Made by a program: the position numbers and the translations under genes. A stretch of 64,000 nucleotides of DNA from Adiantum capillus-veneris. Lineage: Eukaryota; Streptophyta; Polypodiopsida; Polypodiales; Pteridaceae. Below the pieces are notes generated by a model. That model did not search any database and was not told where the DNA came from. It saw only the letters and a list, made by a program, of their open reading frames with translations. The stretch's first letter is position 1; each line of letters starts with the position of its first letter. Positions 1-10,450 of this stretch are shown piece by piece. Location: positions 153,628,445 to 153,692,444 of the forward strand of contig CM043950.1 in the NCBI GenBank assembly GCA_014529385.2. Direction: 5' to 3'.

Positions 1-406
1 TCAAGGATTATTTCGAGAGAATCACCAAAAGGGGTAGATGATCTACCAGATGCTTATCTATTCTCCGTGGAAATGATACCCCGTTGGTCAAAAAATATGG
101 TTTCATTGATGACTATAGCTCAAGTGGATTCTCAAATACCACTTCCTATTACACCAGGATTAATTGGGCAATTGGCTATGTATAAATTACTAGCTTCAAG
201 GCTATACTAAAGAAATCAAGATGGAATATTTCTTTTGTGTATTAATCTTCGTGAGAAAACCCAATACCTAAATCAAGAACACATGACCATAGTAGGATTT
301 CACTTTGTGGAAGACCAAACTATACAACGGATCATGAGACTTGGAGTAGTTTTGGCCAACCATGAGGAGTGATGTTCACTCATTTATGAAAAACTGTCTT
401 CAATGC
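1..406 (+). pseudogene. gypsy pol linker and first HHCC integrase zinc-binding domain (broken)
   Basis: Frame 1 reads an open segment from base 1 to a stop near 208, resembling the region between RNase H and integrase of gypsy elements. It resumes at 211 and reaches a zinc-binding domain whose two His codons lie at 280 and 301 (H-x6-H spacing). A one-base frameshift just before 350 moves the frame to +2, where FWPTM follows and the two Cys codons lie at 395 and 404 (C-x2-C). The fold is therefore complete apart from the frameshift. It is followed, about 250 bases later, by a second domain of the same kind, which is unusual. Confidence 0.7.
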
Positions 407-1084
407 CAGAAAAAAACACCCATACCTCATGTGACATCATTTCAAATATCACTACTTCCTATGTGGAGTAGCTATATAGTTACTTACTTATCAAGCGGAA
501 CATTTTCAAAGGATATGAGTACACGCCGCCAAAGAGCTATTGAAACTGCAGCAAGAGACTATGCTCTTATTGGAAACCAATTGTATTGGAGAGGAAAGGA
601 TCAACATTTGTGTCTCTATGCAAATGAAGATGAATTTATACCCACTCTAGAACAAGCACATGCTAGATTAGCTGGAGGTCACTTTTCTAATGAAACCACC
701 TCTAGAGCAATTTTAATGGCAGGTATATGGTGGCCAACACTTTTTGCAGATGCCAAAGATTATGTTCAAAGATGTGATGCATGCCAACAAACAAAAATGC
801 CAACAAGGGTAGATAGCATGCCTTTAAGACCAATGAAAGGGGCTAGAGCTTTTGCAAAATGGGACATAGATTTTGCCGGTCCAATACAACCACCTGCTTA
901 TAGAACTCAAGCTCAATATATCATTGTAGCTAAGGACTATTTGACCAAGTGGGTAGAGGCTAAGGCAATCAGGAAGAATGATGCTAGAACCACAACTGCA
1001 TTCTTGTATGAAAATGTTTTCACAAGATATGGACTTCCAATAGAAATTGTCAGTGATAGGGAACTCATTTCCTCAATGAGGTAA
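362..1084 (+). pseudogene. gypsy integrase: second zinc finger and first half of catalytic core
   Basis: The 240-residue open frame contains the end of the first zinc finger, a spacer of about 80 residues, then the second HHCC domain with His at 659 and 680 and Cys at 773 and 782. The catalytic core follows: WDIDFAGP carries the first catalytic Asp and IVSDR the second. The reading frame ends at a frameshift near 1075, where the family would continue with a Gly-rich loop. Integrase joins element cDNA to host DNA. The first Met here is arbitrary, since the real protein starts far upstream. Confidence 0.8.
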
Positions 1085-1130
1085 TGGAGTATCTTCTGAA
1101 TGAATTTATGGTCATCTCCATAACAAATCC

Positions 1131-1418
1131 GCTCCATATCATCCACAAGCGAATGGACAAGTTGAGCATACGAATAAAATTCTTAGCTCAATATTGACTA
1201 AAGTGGTTAGTTTAGGACGAATTGGTTGGGAAATGAATCTACATGCTACTCTATGGACTTATAGAGTTTCATTCAAGATAGTTTTAAATGCTATACCCTT
1301 TAACCTTGTTTATGGTCTTGATGCCATACTACCGATAGAATTTATGTTGCCAACACTAAAGGTAGCTAAAGATCTTGATTGGACGGACATGAATTGTCTG
1401 AGAGGCTTGAAGATTTAG
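1131..1418 (+). pseudogene. gypsy integrase core end with catalytic Glu
   Basis: Frame 3 is open from 1131 to 1418 and begins with the HPQANGQVE motif, whose Glu is the third catalytic residue of integrase. The segment WTYRVSFK and the phrase PFNLVYGLDAILPIEF are typical of the core end in plant gypsy elements. It follows the 362-1084 frame after a frameshift and a short damaged stretch. Confidence 0.8.
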
Positions 1419-1915
1419 AAAAGCTTGATGAACAAAGGTTACAGCAGTAGCTCACATCTGTACACAAAAAAGGGGACCTAGTTTAGATTTATTCCCTTAA
1501 GCAGCACATTCCCAAATTCAAGAAAAAGAGAAATGGACCGTTTGTCATTGAAGATGTATCTCCAAGTGGAGTTGTTAAGTTGTCCACTATAGATGGTGAA
1601 CCAATGGCTAACTGGATTAGTGGATGCCGCTTAAAGAAGTACCATTTGCCACTAGCCAATGATTTTCTAGAAAAAATATGTGTAGCAAAGCAAAGAAAGA
1701 TTAAACAACAACAGGTTATTGATGAAGCTCAAGAGGAAGATCGACTTCGAGTACTCAAGAGGAAAGCTGTGGGACACCTCTATACCTTTATAGCCAAAGA
1801 GTTTTCAAACTTCAATTTTAGCACCAAAAAAACTCTTAGTAAACCCAAACTAAAAAACCTATGCTCCCTTGGGAATAAACAAGCACACGCCCACCCAAAG
1901 GACCATAGCACATAG
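1419..1915 (+). pseudogene. gypsy integrase C-terminal region
   Basis: This continues integrase with in-frame stops near 1448 and 1484. From about 1530 it is open and shows GPFVIEDVSPSG and NWISGCRLKKYH, the signature of the barrel-like region at the C terminus of plant gypsy integrases. A basic, Gln-rich tail follows to 1915. The last part of that tail may already be non-coding. Confidence 0.7.
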
Positions 1916-2619
1916 GAGCAAAACCCTGTCAAAGCACGATTCACAACACACACCGACCAATGCATATGTAGACAACGGCCTCCCCTTTCATAATTGAACA
2001 TCACAAGCCAAAAATTTGAACATCAATTCCACAATTCATAGATACATGCCCTCCCAATCTGTCTGCACACAATTTGCCATTAGGATGCCATAGCCAGAAC
2101 CCTATAGAGAACTAGTCGTAAGAAGTTTAAGAGCATAACTCCAATTGGGGCACTTTAAAGCTTGGAAAAAATCTTGAAAAATGACTGGCCAGAAAGCTGA
2201 AAATGATCAAAATTTATTCTCCATGCTGCTATGTGCAAATTGATGCGAACAAAGAGCTGTCCCGGTACGAAAATGCGTAGAGAAGGCAAGGTGAGGGAAA
2301 AAATTTGCATCCAAAAGCATCAAAGAGGCACAACAATCCAAAACATAAAAACTTCTAAACTTTGGCTGAAATTTTTTAAGTTTTTACATGATTTTTAGTT
2401 ATATACAAGTCTCACTTCAAAAAACTCACTAACAGGCACTTTCTGTAACTTGACAACCGACGCTACACTAGCGACCTGCACTACATGTAAATGTGCTTGC
2501 TTCTAAAACCCCACAAAAATAAATCCGCACACCCTTTTTACATTGGGAGTCAGTCCATATGTATAAATTTACTAAAAAAAAGGGGTGTCAAAAATGCGCC
2601 CAACATAGTTTGTCACACC
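1916..2619. other. non-coding tail between two facing gypsy fragments
   Basis: No gene is supported here. The stretch is AT-rich and may be the 3' untranslated part and LTR remnant of the forward element. A purine run ending in GGGG followed by TGTCA at about 2572-2592 looks like a polypurine tract and LTR start, but no second LTR copy is present to confirm it. Confidence 0.4.
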
Positions 2620-2639
2620 GCATCCAGCTAGATCATTCA

Positions 2640-3159
2640 TGAGATCAACAACAAAAAAGAGATCTTGTAAACCGGATGAGGGAGTCTTCATTTCATCTTC
2701 ATAATTAGTCACATGTCAGAAAATTTCTCAAAAGAGGGCCCATTCCTTATCATAGTCATCAACCTTGCAACATACTCTTCAACCACTAGCCATTCACACG
2801 TGCTTTATGTGGGGTACCATCCAAGTCAGCAAGCTGATATGTGCCATTTAAAAACCTATTTAAAACCAAGAAAGGAACTTGCCACTTGATTAAAACATCT
2901 TTTGAAAATTATTATCAAACTCGCTATTGTAGCATACAACCATGTCACCCTTCTGGATGTCTTTGTCCTTCACCTTCTCATTTGCCTTCGCTTGATTGTT
3001 TTTCAATAACAGTTCATAATGCTCAAAAACCAGCAACCTGTCTGATTGTACACATTGCAAATATAAAAGCCTCTCCTTGAGTGCATCATTAGGCTCATCT
3101 TCAAGCTTTAACATCAGCCTCAAAGCTAGTATCAATAGGAAGCAAAGCCTCTTTGCCAA
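2640..3159 (-). pseudogene. gypsy integrase C-terminal region (broken)
   Basis: The frame from 3159 to 2890 contains a basic stretch and KGDMVVCYNSEFDNNF, followed after a frameshift near 2890 by KWQ-PFLVLNRF and NGTYQLADLDG, typical of the integrase C-terminal domain. The frame decays toward about 2640. Confidence 0.65.
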
Positions 3160-3451
3160 AAACTAGGTGGAAGGGAGAGAAACCAGTACCTGTTTTGATG
3201 GCAGTCCTATAAGCCCATAGAACACAAGGTATCTCTAAATCCCAAGTCTTCACATTATTTTTTGTCATATTTGTAAGCATCCTTATGAGCTCTCCATTAA
3301 ACCTTTCATTCATACCATTACATTGGCGATAATATGGAGTAGTAAACCTACAATGCACATGAATCTTCTCACATAGATAATCCACCAGCTCTCCCCTAAA
3401 ACCTAGACCCTTTTCAGAAAGTACTTTAATGGCATGCCAAAATTGCAACAA
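3101..3451 (-). pseudogene. gypsy integrase core end with Asp-to-Glu change
   Basis: This piece carries VLSEKGLGF where the family has a catalytic Asp in S-D-x-G, so Asp is replaced by Glu. NERFNGEL keeps the catalytic Glu, and WAYRTAIKTGTGFSPF and FGKEALLPI are typical of gypsy core ends. It overlaps the next frame at 3159. Confidence 0.8.
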
Positions 3452-3511
3452 ATAAATTGGGAAACATATTTTCTTGCGATTTGCTTAACAACTTTGGCTG
3501 CGGCCCACCTG

Positions 3512-3988
3512 TCAATAGCGGGCTTTGGCTTCGGCCCACCTGGATAGATAGTCAATAGCGATAAGTATGTAACATTTGCCTCTAGTTGTTATAGGTAGAG
3601 GACCTATTGTATCAATACCCCACTTCTCAAACACATCATAAGACACAATGGTGCCTCTAATTTCTGATTTGAGAACCCTATTTTCCATGCTTTGGCAGTC
3701 TCTACAAGACTTGCACCAATGATGCACATCACATTGAATGCTTGGCCGCACATACCCCTCCTGCAAGATTTTATGCAAAGTGATCTTTGAAGCAAAGTGA
3801 CCACCACAAGAACCCTCATGATTCTCCTCTAAAATTCTGTAAAGTTTCTCTTTCCAAGGCACTTTTCTCATCACAATATTATCCCCTTTCATATACAAGG
3901 CATCACCAAGAAACACATACCGTTTGGCACAACGAAGGAAAGCATACTTCTTTGGTTTCTCCAACTCTGGTCCAACTCTGATATGCAC
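3512..3988 (-). pseudogene. gypsy integrase zinc finger and start of core
   Basis: The 158-residue frame has the HHCC zinc-binding domain (His in ENHEGSCGGHF, Cys in WCKSCRDCQ) followed by WGIDTIGPLP with the first catalytic Asp. It ends where a duplication of about 30-45 bases repeats the RWAEAK coding stretch and destroys the frame. The next integrase piece is found at 3101-3451. Confidence 0.8.
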
Positions 3989-4690
3989 CTGTTTGTAGAA
4001 GCTCTTCTTCCCTCTCTAAAGATTCTCTTCCCAAATAAAGAGGATAATCAGCCCTTATCACATACACTTGGCCAATTAAAGTTTGTGTTGGACCATGTGC
4101 TTCTTCATTTTGAGACATGCCCACATGCCCTAAACTCCAAGCTTCAAAATGCTTAAGTAGATTCTTCATTTGAAAACGCATATTTTTTTAGCCTTGGATT
4201 CTTACTTTTCCACACCCCAAGTACTTGCTTAACCACAAAAGGAGAATCACCTCTTATCCTCACAAGATGGATGCCAAGCTCAAGGCAAAGGTTGAGTCCT
4301 TTCTCCAAAGTAGCATACTCAGCTTCATTGTTGCTTTGTGTCATAGGCTTCAAGCTCCTTTTAGTTACCAAAGCACCTTGAGGATCATAAATTACAAATA
4401 CCTCCTGAAGCTTCACCATGCGCTTTCCTATAATAGCCATCAAAAAACAATAGATAGGCATTGTCTATGTCAAGAGCTTCTACATGCTGCTTTTTCACGG
4501 AATCCTCCTTGATAAGAAGAGGGCTTTCTTTACAAATAAGCAAATCAGCTCTAGTGTAGCCCTTGTACTCTCCTCAGCAAATTGGAATTCATGTAGCTCC
4601 ACAATCCACTTCATGAGTCTCTTTGATAAGGTAGGGCTACTCACCAATTGAGGTAAAAGAGTGTAGCTATTGGAAAACGTAAAAGGTTTG
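3903..4690 (-). pseudogene. gypsy RNase H domain (broken)
   Basis: On the minus strand a segment with KRLMKWIVELHEF at about 4590-4620 precedes the RNase H domain, which starts with FFDG near 4440. The domain continues through SNNEAEYATLEKGL, holding the conserved Glu, and ends in the frame of 3903-4181. A frameshift lies near 4160. RNase H removes the RNA strand of the RNA-DNA hybrid during reverse transcription. The FFDGYYRK start replaces the usual DGS, so one position has drifted. Confidence 0.75.
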
Positions 4691-4720
4691 GGGAAAGAAG
4701 CTAGTGCCTAATCCTTGTAC

Positions 4721-6162
4721 ATGCATAAATTACACTCACCATGATGAGATCCACTTATGTATAGCCTCTTTCCATCTCTATTTTCACATTACTAGTTGCA
4801 TGCCATCGCCACCCTTTGAGGCCTTTAAGTTCACACTCAAAGGTGAGTAAAATCTTGTCGCCTTGGGGTTCCTAGTGCTATTTCCCACACCCTTGGCCAT
4901 AGCAAAGAATCCATCTTCGAAGGGTATCTGGACAAGGTGCTTGCCAAGGAAATAAAAAGACGATCTCGATGATGAAACTTTAAACAACTTTTGCAAAGCT
5001 TCTAAGTAGAGCTCACCAAGAGTAGACTAGGTAAGAGCATGACTGTTGGCATGAAAATTTTGGCACGATAATCACCAAGAGCTTCTTTGGAGCCAAAAAT
5101 CTTCTTCTTACCTCAGCAAAGACATCTAGAACTCTCTACGATACAAACTCGACAAGGATTTTTTTTTTCTATCAAGCAAGGTTTTGACATCAGACAAAGC
5201 ATGATAGCTAAGTTTACTAAGATCTATGCTCTCAGCATTGGACAAGCTAATGTATGCTTATTCAGCACAATAGAGCAATCACATGCATTAATTGTAGGTA
5301 CTCTTTATGCTTCCACTTAAGAGATACTACTCAACAAGGTCGCTTATTTGTCGACGATCTATAAGGTCGATTTTATTTTCACTTTTTGAGGTATGCACAA
5401 TGGTGCATAACTCTACAAGTTTCTATTTAATGACATTTTGACGATCGTTATCGATTAAACTCGATAAGGTGGTTTCCAAACAATGTTGCAAACATGCTGA
5501 GCAAGGCTCCTTTCAACATTGGGCAATCTAAGGTATTTTTTATGATTCTCAATACGACGTACAAATAGACAATAAAAATTGAATTTGTAGGAGACTTTTG
5601 AGTGCCAATAAGCAATTTAAATTTGGCATTTTACTTCTGATACGCTAGGCAAGCAGAACACGATCTTTTTGTGAAGTAAGGAAATTTTGCCTTAAACAAG
5701 GCTATTAAGGCTTGGACCTTGAAGTGTTTATTAGGCATGGCCTCTCAATGTTTTTAGAAACAATAGATGGCTATGAGCTTAGAAGATCCATCATGTTTTA
5801 TTCTTACGATGTAAGTATGTGAAGCAAGGCTTCAATTTTAGGCATATTACATAGAAGCTTCCAATGTTCGGAATATGCTACCAACATACAAACTTGGGGG
5901 GACTCGGTAACGTGTCTGAATGGCTTTTTATTCAGTGTCGATATGCACCAAGCCAAGAGGGATTACATGGTACATATGACGCCTCTCAAACTTTCTAAAT
6001 CCATGGGTATGAGCCAGATTCAACCAAGGACCAACAAAAGTGGATTGAAATTCACTCTCAACTGGCCACATATGGATGCCAAGGCTAGACAATTTCAAGT
6101 TCTTCTTTTTTTTGGTGTTTTTACCCTTAATTTGGAAGGATCTCCTACTGTACAAAGAAAAG
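4721..6162. other. AT-rich stretch without a recognised gene
   Basis: Both strands contain only short open frames with no motif I recognise, including a 70-residue minus frame at 4784-4996. It may be older, fully decayed element sequence. A (C)/(G) run followed by ACTCGG at about 5897 has no partner that would make it a terminal repeat. Confidence 0.4.
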
Positions 6163-6243
6163 GGCTTTGAAGGACATAACGAGTTGCAAGGCTTTGACGG
6201 ACATAATGAGATGCAAGGCTTTGAAGGACATAATGAGATGCAA
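6163..6243 (+). repeat. 27-bp minisatellite, three copies
   Basis: Three adjacent 27-base units start at 6163, 6190 and 6217 and differ at only a few positions. In frame +1 they encode a nine-residue repeat (G-F-E/D-G-H-N-E-L/M-Q) inside a 68-residue open frame at 6076-6282. Keeping the frame may simply follow from a multiple-of-three unit length. Confidence 0.9.
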
Positions 6244-6756
6244 GGATTCTACCCCATGCCAAGGTATTGCTCATTAAATTAGGACCCAAGCTAATGGCAC
6301 ACAGGTTTGGGAAATTGACAGTACTGGGATATAAGCTCACATTTTATGTATGACAACATCAAATTGTGATGTATCCATGCCATCATAGATTGTGTAAGGC
6401 ACTTACGGTATCGGCTCAAACTATTGAGGCCGTCCTTGTAGCCAAGGGTTTATCAATTTATTTCTTGCACTTGCATGCATGGCACTCCAATAAGGTGGAA
6501 TTCATTCCACTTAATCATTGTTTATGCTTCCACTATCACACCGAATACTCTATTAAGGACATCATTATACACCTAGTGGTCACGGTGGATTTCATTCGAT
6601 GTTATCTCCACATGCAATGGACTCACACACTTCTTTAAGATGAGGTAAGATCTTGTTTATTTCCAATGATTTTTATTGATGATTCTCCTAATGACATGGT
6701 TGCAGGAGGTACTGACAATTGTGCCTTTCACTCAATAGCAATTGAGGTCGGTATCT
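6244..6756. other. decayed stretch before N1 protease
   Basis: No gene is supported. By position this should hold the start of the N1 polymerase if N1 was a complete gypsy element, but I find no RT motif on either strand. Confidence 0.35.
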
Positions 6757-7314
6757 CTACTTGTGCTTGTTGCATCTCAATGCATCAATATGGTTGGCCA
6801 TCCTCATGCACACATTTGAACTATCTCTCTCATAGCCACTTTTGTCATAACACAAACCTGAGCTCCGTTGTCTCACTTCCTTGACACATGTCTCTCTCAT
6901 AGCCACTTCCATCATAACACAAACCTGAGCTACATCATCTATATAGGCATGTACCTGCATCCTCTTCTCAATGACAACATCCAAAAGTGGAAGAACATCG
7001 GTAGGACTACCCACCCTTAAGGCCATATTCTACACTGCATGCACATTGCCTTTAGCTCTTGGCAACCTCATGTTGACACTCGTGGACCACTACCCCCTTA
7101 GCTTGGGGTTCAAAGCCAAAAACTGACCAAAAGTGACGTTAGCTTTTTGGCTCCGTACATCACTTACTAGGTCATACTCTGAGTAGCCGTGTCCCAATTG
7201 GAAGTTCGTTTGTTTAATCTTGTAGCACCTCCTCCTCTTGCTAGTCTTCAACTGCTCTCTGCCTTCATACATCGTCTCTTTACCCTTGTGAGCTCTAAAT
7301 TCATGCTCGATCAT
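6757..7314 (-). pseudogene. N1 retropepsin region (broken)
   Basis: Reading minus from 7314, the segment YDLVSDVRSQKANVTFGQF resembles the conserved stretch between gag and protease of plant gypsy elements. After one stop, VLPLLDV and VHAYIDDVAQVCVM follow, in which the family's D-G-G-A active-site loop has become D-D-V-A. A 67-base tandem duplication within the domain, described separately, repeats part of it. Retropepsin would cut the element polyprotein; this copy cannot be active. Confidence 0.55.
6824..6957. repeat. 67-bp tandem duplication inside N1 protease
   Basis: Units starting at 6824 and 6891 share TCTCTCATAGCCACTT and TCATAACACAAACCTGAGCT. The copies sit in the retropepsin pseudogene and add about 22 residues and a frame change. 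Confidence 0.8.
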
Positions 7315-7529
7315 TGTTTCCCTTTAAGATCTTGCCCTTTTGTTGGCCAAAATCTCAACATCTTACTTATCTACCCCAATGATATTCACTCTAGGGATTT
7401 CACCACCATCTGGCGGAGCTGGCTACACTCGATTCTCAACCGCTTGCTCTCTTTGGCCATTGATTGCGTTTGACCCCTACCTCTTCCAAATAGTGGGTAC
7501 ATGCCACCCCTTTCTCTTGGTAGATGGGG

Positions 7530-8276
7530 GAAATCCTGTGCATAATGTCCCTCTTCTCCATAGTTGTAATATTCTGCCAGGCAATGGCCTCGCCCTACCT
7601 CTTGCTGCTCTCGGTCGTCCTCTATCCATCACTCTTAGTTGCAACTTTTGCATGTGCTTAGAAAAATCCTACAATGAATTATGTGGAACAAATGCTACAC
7701 CTCGATTCCCATGGTTCTCCTAATGAAAAGCCTCTCTTGGGCTTTGCGGTTGGGGAGGAACCATCGTCTCGTAGCCCAACATGACCTGCTAAATCTTCTT
7801 CTTTATCTTCCTGCTCTTCAATAAAGCAATTGCAATTGCACCATTGTAATTCTTTGGGCTTTCAAAATATACCTTTTCCCTCACCTTAGGATGCAAACAT
7901 GCCATGAATTTATCCAGCTTAAAATAATCCCCATTAGCCAATTCTTCCCCACATGCTTCAAAACAATCCAAAACCAAATTGAAATCTTCACTTACGTCTT
8001 GCTTGAGAGCATTCCATTTTGCATCCATTTTGAGTGCGATGCCTCCTTGCAAATGTTATGAAGAAACCAGCCCATAGAGTCGGCCAAGCATGCCTTGGCT
8101 CACCTTCCAAAGCTTCATACCATACTTTAGCTTTTACTCACATCACCAAAGGAAAAGTCTACATTTTTCTATCCTCGTCGGCATATATAGTGATAGTATA
8201 TCAACTCGAAATCCGATATCCACTCGTCTGGATTCTCCTTGCCTATGAAAATCGGTCCATAACTCTGCATCACCAT
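7530..8276 (-). pseudogene. N1 gag with degenerate zinc knuckle
   Basis: The reading starts at ATG 8276 with PIFIGKENPDEWISDFEL, a typical plant gypsy gag beginning. Frame changes follow, then the 87-residue frame 8052-7789 gives FMACLHPKVREKV, the conserved capsid-like motif. Downstream at 7571-7530 the nucleocapsid knuckle C-x2-C-x4-H-x4-C is present with all three Cys replaced (Tyr, Tyr, Phe) but GEEGH kept. Gag would form the virus-like particle that packages element RNA. Confidence 0.65.
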
Positions 8277-8339
8277 GACTTCCAATGCAAAAAGCTATGT
8301 CTTCTTGTTAAACTGGAGAAATCAGTGTGCTCCTTAGTA

Positions 8340-8348
8340 GGGGCACCA
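8340..8348 (-). promoter_or_regulatory. primer-binding-site candidate of N1
   Basis: On the minus strand TGGTGCCCC lies five bases beyond the proposed LTR end at 8354. A PBS begins with TGG because it pairs with the CCA end of a tRNA. The matching position in N2 has changed to TGCTGCCCC. The tRNA is not identified. Confidence 0.45.
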
Positions 8349-8353
8349 AAAGC

Positions 8354-10450
8354 TGGAGAGGGGGAACGAGATAACATACCCATCACACAACACAAGGTCT
8401 CTCTATAGCTTAGGGTACCCCTGTCCTCTCAAAAAAACACCTTCAAAAGATACAACCTTCAGAGCCTCTCTATAGCTCAGAGAATTCACAACACCCATGT
8501 CCTCTCAAAAAACACCTTCAAAAGATACAACCTACACTACCAGACCATTGCTTGCACACTTACCATTGGTCACACACTCGGAAAGACCACAACACAACTC
8601 CCACCCACTGCCACAATCCATCTCAACCCTTGCATACGCACACAGCTGCTCACTCTCACTCCCTTACACCAAACACCACCGATCCAGGGGGGACACACAT
8701 CCACACTACCGCCACCGTGGGATACCACAAGAGCATGAGAAAGAGATGGGGGGAAGGGGAAAAGTCACAAAACTAGGCAACAATTGCTTGCTATTGCTTC
8801 AAAAAAACACTTACAAAGCTTTCAAGGCCATCACAATGGCCCCTTCCATGAGAAAACACCCAAAGGTTTGACAGGCACACCCCTATGTCAAAAACTCACT
8901 TTGCAGGCTTCAAAACACCTCAAAAGCCCTTAGAAATGATGAAAAAATCCCTTTTGTGGGGAAGCCCCGTCAACTTTGGGAACTGTTTTCTGATTGGTCC
9001 ACCTAGTACCTCATTTTTGGCATTTTTTGGATGGGCGGTTCCCTCTTGCTTGCTCTCTCTAGCTACTCTTCTTGCCTTGAGTTGGGAAAGGGGGGGGGGG
9101 GGGCTAACGACATTGCTAGTGCCCTTGGCACATTGGAATGTTCCATTTCCTTTTTCTCTCTCCCTTCCACTTTGGAACTCTTTGGAACTCCCACCTTTGA
9201 GATCCTTGTCTGATCTTTGACCTGACCCTTTGATGGGCTTTTACCCCCTTTGAAGTCCACAAAATCTACCTTCTCATCTTCCTTCTCAATCTAACTCACT
9301 TCCTCCCTCTCTTTGCCACTAGCAATGTTGCTGGTGGGGGGAGCCTCTACTTTGCTTTCAAAAAATAGGGGCGCGTGGGAACTCAGCCCTTAGTAGGTGC
9401 ACCATGTAATCATATGCCCGACGCATTTCCGCCATCGACGACCACCAAAATATTGGCATGACACTGCAGAGCCACTCGCTCCCGCGTGCATAGCGCCCAT
9501 AGACCACCATCATAGCCACGCTTGGGAGTGAGCTCTGGGAAGCACCCCTCCAAAAGCCAAAAAACTTTAAGTGATATATAAAAATACATCCATTTTCCAT
9601 CCCACCTTCCCAGTGTTGTGATCCCCTGCTCGATAATCTGATGCTCAAGCCACGAAACCTGGTAAAAAAATCATCGTGTTGACTCCAATTTGTGCAAGCC
9701 CCGTCGCCTTCCAACTTCTTCGAGCCCTCCAACAAAGCACTTGAAAATTGAAAAAAACCATTTGAAGCTCTACTATTGCCATCATCCAAAAACTTTGACG
9801 GGCCCTACCTTTGCAACCGTGATCCAATTGACACCTGATGACTTGCATACCATGCGCTAGAACCCTAGCAAGGCTAAAAAACACCATATGGCATGCCTCC
9901 CGATGCGGTCAATCTGCCACTCAACTAGCCCTTGACAAATCTTCAATTGGTCATAACTTGCCCATCCAATCTTCCATTGATGATCTAGAAAGATCTGCAT
10001 GCTCCACAACTCAAGCAATTCAATGCTATCCACTCACACTAGCTCTAATTATTTGTCCCCACTTGCCTTGTCTATTGGGGATCTGCAAAGAATTCCATCT
10101 TTAGACCGTCATAAATTTCACACCGTGGCTCCATTCAAGGAGCCTTCTAGACCAGTTTCTAGAGCATCTTGAACACCACATTCCAAGGCATCAACTTAGT
10201 ACTTTGGGCACTTTGACCAACCATCCCAATTGGCCCTTTTGGAGCCTCCTTTGCCTAAAAACCCACCTTAAACACACATTTACACTGCCCTTTGCTTGCC
10301 CAGGGTCTTCACACCTGCTTTAGCACTTTGCCATGCACTTGTATACACCCTTAGAAGTGCTTGGTACAACTTCTTGCCTCGACCAACTTTGGTTGCACCA
10401 ACATGAAATGATGGGCTTCAAAACCATGTACTCATAATCTCTTTATATGG
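8354..10450 (-). repeat. N1 5' LTR (approximate right end)
   Basis: The left edge is set by the shared end (minus CTCTCCA) seen at the same position in N2 LTR A. The region 9870-10290 aligns by eye with 12160-12560 of N2, for example GGGGATCTGCAAAG, the gatctgcatgct-type stretch and TTTGGTTGCACCA. A minus-strand TATA-like CCATATAAAG lies at 10441-10450, so the true LTR may extend further right. Confidence 0.55.
8398..8535. repeat. 76-bp tandem duplication in N1 LTR
   Basis: TGTCCTCTCAAAAAA and CACCTTCAAAAGATACAACC occur at 8422 and again at 8498, each preceded by CTCTCTATAGCT. The duplication lies close to the LTR end and is absent from N2. Confidence 0.85.

Larger units (their letters stand above)
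1..1915 (+). mobile_element. Ty3/gypsy pol 3' fragment with two integrase zinc fingers
   Basis: This is the 3' part of a Ty3/gypsy polyprotein, entering the window already past reverse transcriptase. It runs from a linker after RNase H through two successive HHCC zinc-binding domains, the integrase core and a C-terminal domain. At least three frameshifts and several stops break it, so it is dead. The order and the phrases FWPTM, SDR, HPQANGQVE and GPFVI are diagnostic of plant gypsy integrase. No LTR is visible on the left because the window starts inside pol. A second gypsy fragment faces it from about 2620 onward. Confidence 0.85.
2620..4720 (-). mobile_element. Ty3/gypsy pol 3' fragment, reverse orientation
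   Basis: Read on the minus strand this is the end of an RT/RNase H region, then a second RNase H, integrase zinc finger, integrase core and C-terminal region of a plant gypsy element. It is a different lineage from the fragment at 1-1915: it has an RNase H directly before the zinc finger and only one HHCC domain. Several frameshifts and an internal tandem duplication near 3490-3560 show it is dead. Its LTRs and gag are absent. Confidence 0.85.
6757..10450 (-). mobile_element. N1: reverse gypsy-like LTR element with gag, protease and 5' LTR
   Basis: On the minus strand a long LTR (about 10450 down to 8354) is followed by a PBS-like site, a gag frame starting at 8276, a mutated zinc knuckle at 7571 and a retropepsin region at 7314-6757. 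Polymerase, integrase and the 3' LTR are missing. Its LTR is recognisably related along its length to the LTRs of element N2 at 10866-16495. The right edge of the LTR is uncertain. Confidence 0.6.

Noticed and set aside
9358-9789. 143-residue minus frame
   Set aside because: It lies in the N1 LTR, has no motif and is not matched in the N2 LTRs.
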